Positions 59,926 to 64,000 of a stretch of DNA of 64,000 bases are shown in pieces. Position numbers and translations under genes: made by a program. The notes below the pieces were generated by a model. It made no database searches. It saw only the letters and a list, made by a program, of their open reading frames with translations, and was not told the origin of the DNA. Location of the stretch: assembly GCA_964436815.1 (NCBI GenBank), contig CAYTER010000002.1:27906-91905 (forward strand), read 5' to 3'. The number at the start of each line of letters is the position of its first letter. The first letter of the stretch is position 1. This stretch comes from UBA993 sp964436815. GTDB taxonomy: Bacteria; Bacillota; Dethiobacteria; DTU022.

Positions 59926-60072
59926 TCAACGGGCTTGTTTTTCGCTATCTTTATCATAGTGAGGGTTCGCCATCTCTTTTCCGCAGTAGCAGCACTTGAT
60001 GTTATTGTCTTCACGGGAAGGACAGGAACTGTAAAACTTCTTATGACAATGCGGGCATTCCCATTCGAACAT
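59926..60072 (-). CDS. Small zinc-ribbon protein (48 aa)
   Basis: The gene is too short for most callers. ATG 60072 is preceded by AAAGGA nine bases upstream. The product has two CxxC knuckles, WECPHCHKKFYS and IKCCYCGKEMANP, separated by about 20 residues, the hallmark of a zinc ribbon, plus a lysine- and glutamate-rich tail. It lies 81 bases downstream of korB on the same strand and may be the last gene of that transcript. Comparable short zinc ribbons occur widely; no function is assigned. The frame, ribosome site and paired cysteines make it a probable real gene. Confidence 0.7.
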   Translation of the reverse strand: MFEWECPHCHKKFYSSCPSREDNNIKCCYCGKEMANPHYDKDSEKQAR

Positions 60073-60153
60073 AAGAACCAGTCCTTTGCGTTTGTTGAGA
60101 AATTTCCTGATTATTTAGTATTATATATCCAATATCGCTTTAAGTAAACACTT

Positions 60154-61002
60154 TTACCTGAACTCATCCTGAACAGAAGAAACAGCAACCGGATTAAAAT
60201 TTCTGAAAGCCAGCGGCTCGCCTTCTAAAAACTTGATCATTGATTCAAATGCCGGCCGGGGCCGGGCATAGAAAATCCCGAGCGGAATCTGATCTCCCCA
60301 CTCGCGAGCCAGTTCCATAGCCCTGTTCCAGTCAGCCTTGTCGGCAATTTCAGGAAAGTAGACCCTCTTTTTATACCAACTGTAAGTGTTCACCTTATTA
60401 AAAGAAACACACGGCTGTAAAATATCGACCAGGGCATAACCCGGAAAATCGATCGCTTCCTTGATTGTTTCTTTTAAATGTTCTTTCTCTCCTGCGTAAC
60501 AGCGCGCTATGAAACCGGCGCCCAAAGCCAGGGCCAAAGCCAGGGGATTAAGGGCCGGGATGATCACCCCTTCCGTTTGAACACCGGTAACCATACCCAT
60601 ATCGCTGGTTGGGCTGGCCTGCCCCTTGGTCAGGCCATAAATCTGGTTATTATGAATCAGGTGAGTCAGGTCGGGATTGCGGCGGATATTATGAAGAAAA
60701 TGGTTTCCACCTTCGCCATAGCTGTCACCGTCCCCTGAATCAACAATCACTGTCAGCTCTTTATTGGCAATTTTTGCCCCCAGGGCCGGAGGCAGAGCCC
60801 TGCCGTGCAGGCCGTTAAAACCGTTTGCCTTGATATAGTGCGGCATTTTAGCTGCCTGCCCAATCCCGGAGCAGATTAAAATACGGTGCGGTGGAAGTTC
60901 CAGCTCAGATAAGGCATCGGCCAGCGCCTCGCGGATCGCGAAATTGCCGCAGCCCGGGCACCAGGCAGTCTCGCCAACCAGGTAACTGCTTTCCTTACTC
61001 AC
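60154..61002 (-). CDS. korB: 2-Oxoacid:ferredoxin oxidoreductase, beta (TPP) subunit
   Basis: The 282-aa subunit binds thiamine diphosphate. Motifs are the N-terminal WCPGCGNFAIREAL (with the CxxC contributing to the Fe-S cluster), SGIGQAAKMPHYI, and the TPP-Mg motif VDSGDGDSYGEGGNHFLH ending in IHNNQIYGLTKGQASPT. Length is normal. It follows the alpha subunit by one base, so translation is coupled. The enzyme makes acyl-CoA, CO2 and reduced ferredoxin from a 2-oxoacid; 2-oxoglutarate is the default guess, but 2-oxoisovalerate or pyruvate-type substrates are possible. No separate ferredoxin (delta) subunit is encoded beside it. Confidence 0.92.
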   Translation of the reverse strand: MSKESSYLVGETAWCPGCGNFAIREALADALSELELPPHRILICSGIGQAAKMPHYIKANGFNGLHGRALPPALGAKIANKELTVIVDSGDGDSYGEGGNHFLHNIRRNPDLTHLIHNNQIYGLTKGQASPTSDMGMVTGVQTEGVIIPALNPLALALALGAGFIARCYAGEKEHLKETIKEAIDFPGYALVDILQPCVSFNKVNTYSWYKKRVYFPEIADKADWNRAMELAREWGDQIPLGIFYARPRPAFESMIKFLEGEPLAFRNFNPVAVSSVQDEFR

Positions 61003-61003
61003 T

Positions 61004-62695
61004 TTATTCCACCTCCGCTACTATTTCATGGGGCATAAAGGGCCTGCCATCGTATTTTAAAACTAGACGATCGATCACCAGGCCAGTTTCCCTGCGGATC
61101 AGAGAAGCCAGCTGCCCGGTGGCGTTATTTTCAATACAGTATAGCTGCTCAACTTTCGCCGCCATCTCAATCAGCCGCTTGCGGGGCAGGGGCCAGAGAT
61201 CGGAAAAATGCAGCATCGCTGTTTTTATCCCGAGCGCCGAGAGGGCGTCGACGGCTTCTCTTATTACCCCGTAGGTTGATCCCCAGCCGATCAGGAGTTT
61301 TTCGGGGTGCGGATCCCCGTAAATATCCGGTTCATCCATCTCTTCCGCGAGAGCGGCCATTTTCTTCAGCCGCTTGTCGGCCATCTTCACCCTGGTGGCA
61401 GCATCTTCGATGATATTGCCTTTTTCATCGTGTTCATCGCTGTCCACCAGCACAACCTCGTTTTCAATAACCCCCGGCAGAATCCGGGGTGATATTCCGT
61501 TTTCACTAAAGTGGTAGCGGCGGTACGGTTTTTCAAAATCACCGGCTGCAGCAAGGTGGCGGTTATAGCTCAGGCGGCTGAAATCGAAGGGTTCAACGGA
61601 GCGGTGCGTATCGGCAAAATTCTGGTCCGAGAGAAATATTACCGGGATCTGAAAACGATCGGCCAGGTCGAAAGCCTTGTTCAGTCGGTAAAAAGCGTCT
61701 TCGTGTGAGGTGGCGCTGAGTACCGCCCGCGGAAACTCACCATGCCCCGCATGCAGGGCAAAATAAAGATCTCCCTGCTCACTGCGGGTTGGCAGGCCTG
61801 TTGCAGGCCCGGGCCGCATCCCCAGAATAATAACGATGGGAGTTTCAGTCATCCCGGCCAGCGATAGGCCTTCCACCATCAGCGAAAACCCACCGCCCGA
61901 GGTGCAGGTCAGCGCCCTGGCCCCGGCGTAGGATGCGCCCAAAGCCATATTTATGGCGGCAATTTCATCTTCAGCCTGTTCCACCACCACCTGGTGGCTC
62001 TTGCTTTTAGCCGCCAGATAATTCATGATCCCCGTTGAAGGCGTCATCGGGTAAGCTGATAGAAACCGGCACCCCGAAGCCAGCGCAGCCATGCCGAGCA
62101 CCTGGTTGCCATCGATAAAGAGCCGGCTACCTTTTTCTCCCCGGGCAGGAAGGGTAAAACAGGCCTTGCAGCTCCTGGCAGCAGCCGCATAACCGGCTTT
62201 AAGAGCGATGACATTTTGCTCTGCTACCCCCTCCTTGTCTGAAAAAGTTTCCTGCAGCAGCTTTTCCACCGTCACGGTCTGCAAACCGATTAAAACCAGA
62301 AGGGCGCCTACGGCCACTGTATTGGCCATAATCGCCCCTCCCGCATCTTTCGCCAGCTTGTTCATTTCAACAGGTACACCTTGGGTCTCGCTCGCCGGCA
62401 GCCCAAACATTTCAGGGTCGTAAATAACCCGGCCGGTCGGCAGCAGCTTTTCGCGGTGCATCGTATATGTTTCTTCGTTTAAAGCGACCAGAATGTCAAT
62501 CGCTTCAACCGCAGTCCAGGGTATACCGGGCGCAACCCGCAACCGCGAAAAGTTATGCCCTCCCCGCACCCGCGACATGTAATCCTTGGTATAGATTAAT
62601 CCGTAACCTTCCCTGACCAGGGCCTTGCCGAGCAGGTTCATCACCGTATCCATCCCCTGGCCGGCCGCCCCGCCGATTAGAATATTCACATCCAT
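61004..62695 (-). CDS. korA: 2-Oxoacid:ferredoxin oxidoreductase, fused gamma-alpha subunit
   Basis: The 563-aa subunit begins with the gamma domain (about residues 1-175, ILIGGAAGQGMDTVMNLLGKAL; CoA-related) fused to the alpha pyrimidine-binding domain (about 190-400: GNQVLGMAALASGCRFLSAYPMTPSTGI, VVEQAEDEIAAINMALGASYAGARALTCTSGGGFSLM). The C-terminal domain II (about 460-563, LLIGWGSTYGVIREAV) completes it. This is the two-gene KorAB architecture. ATG 62695 starts the gene 31 bases downstream of the thioredoxin-CcdA gene. It supplies reduced ferredoxin, which could be used by AOR in reverse or by the formate dehydrogenase complex. Confidence 0.93.
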   Translation of the reverse strand: MDVNILIGGAAGQGMDTVMNLLGKALVREGYGLIYTKDYMSRVRGGHNFSRLRVAPGIPWTAVEAIDILVALNEETYTMHREKLLPTGRVIYDPEMFGLPASETQGVPVEMNKLAKDAGGAIMANTVAVGALLVLIGLQTVTVEKLLQETFSDKEGVAEQNVIALKAGYAAAARSCKACFTLPARGEKGSRLFIDGNQVLGMAALASGCRFLSAYPMTPSTGIMNYLAAKSKSHQVVVEQAEDEIAAINMALGASYAGARALTCTSGGGFSLMVEGLSLAGMTETPIVIILGMRPGPATGLPTRSEQGDLYFALHAGHGEFPRAVLSATSHEDAFYRLNKAFDLADRFQIPVIFLSDQNFADTHRSVEPFDFSRLSYNRHLAAAGDFEKPYRRYHFSENGISPRILPGVIENEVVLVDSDEHDEKGNIIEDAATRVKMADKRLKKMAALAEEMDEPDIYGDPHPEKLLIGWGSTYGVIREAVDALSALGIKTAMLHFSDLWPLPRKRLIEMAAKVEQLYCIENNATGQLASLIRRETGLVIDRLVLKYDGRPFMPHEIVAEVE

Positions 62696-62726
62696 GAGCA
62701 GTTCTCAGCTCCTTTATAAACAACGC

Positions 62727-63923
62727 TTATAACCGGCTTACCCAGTAAAGCAGGTAGAGACCGGCGAGAACAAGGACAAGACCGCTGAAGTAACTGATAT
62801 ACTGCGTATATTTGCTGAATTTAGGTAAATTCTTCGCCATCCCCGTAAATGTTCCTGCCACGAGCAGTGGAATTCCATGACCCAGGCCGTAAACAAAAAG
62901 CAGGATGCTACCATAAAGCAGCTCTGCCTGCAAGGCGGCGTAGGTGATGATCACCGCCAAAACCGGGGTGGCGCAGGGAGAGGCCACCAGGCCGAAGAGC
63001 AGACCCATTAAGATCGAGCCCCCCACTCCTGCTTTGCGGATCGGCATTTTTTTAAGCCCCGGCAGGTTAAAGGTCAGAACACCTAAGAGCTGCAGCCCCA
63101 TGATCAAGGCTACTGCAGCCAGAATATAATACCAGACTACCCCGATCTGGCCGAAGACCCGGCCAAAATAAGCGGCTATGAACCCGAGAATGGCAAAAGT
63201 AAACGACATGCCGACAATAAAGGATAAAGAAAGCGTAAAACCCTTAGACTTGGAACCTTCGCTGTAACCTCCGATATAACCGACCAGCAGGGGGATCATC
63301 GATAAAATGCAGGGGCTGATGCTGGTAATGATGCCTCCCAGGAAGACCAGAAGAAAGGTAAGCATGCTTCGCTCGCCTACAACCGCAGGCATCGTCTCCG
63401 AGAAAAACCGCTCCAGGCTTCCTGCTGTTTCAACCCCGGTCTCAGCTTCTGTCTCAACTTCCGTCTGTTCGATGATCAGATCCACCCTGGCTGACATCTG
63501 TTCCAGGCTGACAGTACCAACTTCTTCAGCCACAACTTCTCCGGCGCCATTGATAAAGAAAAAAGCGGGAATATAGAGAACATCAAACTCTTCGAAAAAC
63601 ATCTGGGTTTGCGGGTTATCAAGATCGGCAACTATTACAACAACCTGACCGGCATACTGCTGTTTGAGGGCCGTGACCACGGGCTCCATCATCACGCAGG
63701 CGCTTCACCAGCGGGCGTAAAACTCCAATACCACCGGTTGTTGATCGCGGCGCGCTTCCAGATAATCCTGGTAAGGGTTTTCGTTTGGTGCGGCCGATAC
63801 AGGAACCGTTCCCGGTTCCGCGATCTCTTCCGCGGGGGACTGAATTAATTGCGGGACAAGCAAAGCGGCAATTGCCATAACTATTACCAGTGATAGAACT
63901 ATAATTTTTGTGCGATTGGACAC
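62727..63923 (-). CDS. Selenocysteine-containing thioredoxin-CcdA fusion membrane protein (in-frame UGA at 63705-63707)
   Basis: Two adjacent frames join across TGA into one 398-aa protein. From GTG 63923 (AGGAGG seven bases upstream) comes a membrane anchor (about 7-27) and a thioredoxin domain (about 45-150). At the redox site the text is EFYARW-U-SAC-VMMEPVV, so selenocysteine 73 takes the place of the first Cys of the usual WCxxC motif, with C76 kept. VDLDNPQ-like and YIPAFFFINGAGEV strands complete the fold. After an acidic T/E-rich linker (about 150-180) come six membrane segments of the CcdA/DsbD type (about 185-398), with its two cysteines in SISPCILSMIPLL and VASPCATPVLAV. It probably carries electrons from cytosolic thioredoxin across the membrane to extracytoplasmic disulfides. 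UGA as a real stop or an assembly error is the alternative; the SECIS-like hairpin and a second Sec gene in the window argue against it. Confidence 0.85.
63666..63707 (-). promoter_or_regulatory. UGA codon and candidate SECIS hairpin in the thioredoxin-CcdA gene
   Basis: After TGA (63707-63705) and 18 bases, the minus strand folds as GAG-C-CCGT-GGTC-ACGG-CC-CTC: a 4-bp core stem (63682-63679 with 63674-63671), the loop GGUC, and an outer 3-bp stem across a small internal loop. The apical GGUC resembles the GGUCU loop of the fdhA element at 2578-2592, and the distance from the UGA fits bacterial SECIS rules. It is weaker than the fdhA hairpin. Confidence 0.65.
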
Positions 63924-63962
63924 AGCAAGACCTCCTGGTAGCTATACAGTCATTGATACATT

Positions 63963-63991
63963 ACTATATCATAATATCATAAATGTTTTAA
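63963..63991 (-). promoter_or_regulatory. Promoter of the thioredoxin-CcdA (and probably korAB) transcript
   Basis: On the minus strand TTAAAA (63991-63986) and TGATATAGT (extended -10, hexamer 63968-63963) are separated by 17 bases. The GTG start lies about 40 bases downstream, behind AGGAGG. As korAB follows at 31 bases, the promoter may drive all of them. Confidence 0.5.
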
Positions 63992-64000
63992 TATGTCTTC

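Noticed and set aside
62727..63923. A short secreted peptide gene (63705-63923) and a separate CcdA gene (62727-63695)
   Set aside because: The first frame stops exactly at the thioredoxin active site and the second continues it in the same frame; the second frame also lacks a ribosome site at its apparent start.
1..64000. tRNA, rRNA, insertion sequences, prophage, riboswitches
   Set aside because: I looked for conserved RNA features, transposase motifs and long terminal repeats on both strands and saw none that I could support by eye.

Overview
The window looks like a scaffold from a strictly anaerobic, Gram-positive-type bacterium of the Bacillota, probably of the Clostridia / Syntrophomonadia / Dethiobacteria kind. 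The evidence is the gene content: a selenocysteine formate dehydrogenase with NuoE/NuoF-like partners, a tungsten-type aldehyde:ferredoxin oxidoreductase, a 2-oxoacid:ferredoxin oxidoreductase, butyrate kinase and phosphotransbutyrylase, 4-hydroxybutyryl-CoA dehydratase, a flavodiiron protein, and a LiaFSR-type envelope stress system. No aerobic respiratory gene, rRNA, tRNA, CRISPR array, transposase or phage gene was seen. Two runs of exactly 100 N (54516-54615 and 59795-59894) are scaffold joins, so this is draft or metagenome assembly.

Layout. 1-850: start of an SDH-family serine proteinase and a rhomboid protease. 970-6180 (minus): formate dehydrogenase operon (NuoE-like, an unreported 59-aa cysteine-rich protein, NuoF-like, FdhA with in-frame UGA). 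6420-7050: ferritin with a clear promoter. 7070-11280 (minus): three-subunit molybdenum hydroxylase plus a DUF2284 protein. 11360-14140: envelope proteins (HtrA-like protease, Yip1, SppA). 14235-15884: cupin plus flavodiiron protein. 15930-20650 (minus): unusually long RND pump with a TetR regulator and a promoter-overlapping palindrome. 20690-22720: ptb-buk. 22840-29473 (minus): Tex, LCP protein, signal peptidase I, LiaRSF-like genes. 29743-30783: homoserine dehydrogenase. 30788-38351 (minus): methyltransferase, divergent ketosynthase, two related sensor kinases and a REC-HD-GYP regulator in tight array. 38608-40725: ADP-forming acyl-CoA synthetase. 40719-46256 (minus): RidA, 4-hydroxybutyryl-CoA dehydratase, FAD oxidoreductase, cysteine-desulfurase-like PLP enzyme, NIF3-like protein. 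46366-51173: lone SagB-type oxidoreductase, PBP1A, putrescine aminotransferase. 51270-53444: PAS-GGDEF-HD-GYP protein. 53541-59373: MoaD-like protein, acyl-CoA ligase and AOR on the minus strand, divergent from an SCP2 protein and an iron alcohol dehydrogenase. 59461-63991 (minus): hydrolase fragment, zinc-ribbon protein, 2-oxoacid:ferredoxin oxidoreductase, and a thioredoxin-CcdA fusion.

How it fits together. Alcohol dehydrogenase, AOR and acyl-CoA ligase form a plausible alcohol -> aldehyde -> acid -> acyl-CoA route feeding reduced ferredoxin and NADH. Formate dehydrogenase can dispose of those electrons as formate. Ptb-Buk and the ADP-forming ligase can conserve energy from acyl-CoA. The 4-hydroxybutyryl-CoA dehydratase and putrescine aminotransferase hint at C4 amine or amino-acid use.

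The most interesting observation is that two genes need UGA read as selenocysteine. One is fdhA (expected). The other is a membrane thioredoxin-CcdA fusion (62727-63923) whose redox motif would be W-Sec-S-A-C in place of the usual WCxxC. Both UGAs are followed by a candidate bacterial SECIS hairpin. Ordinary gene callers would split both genes.
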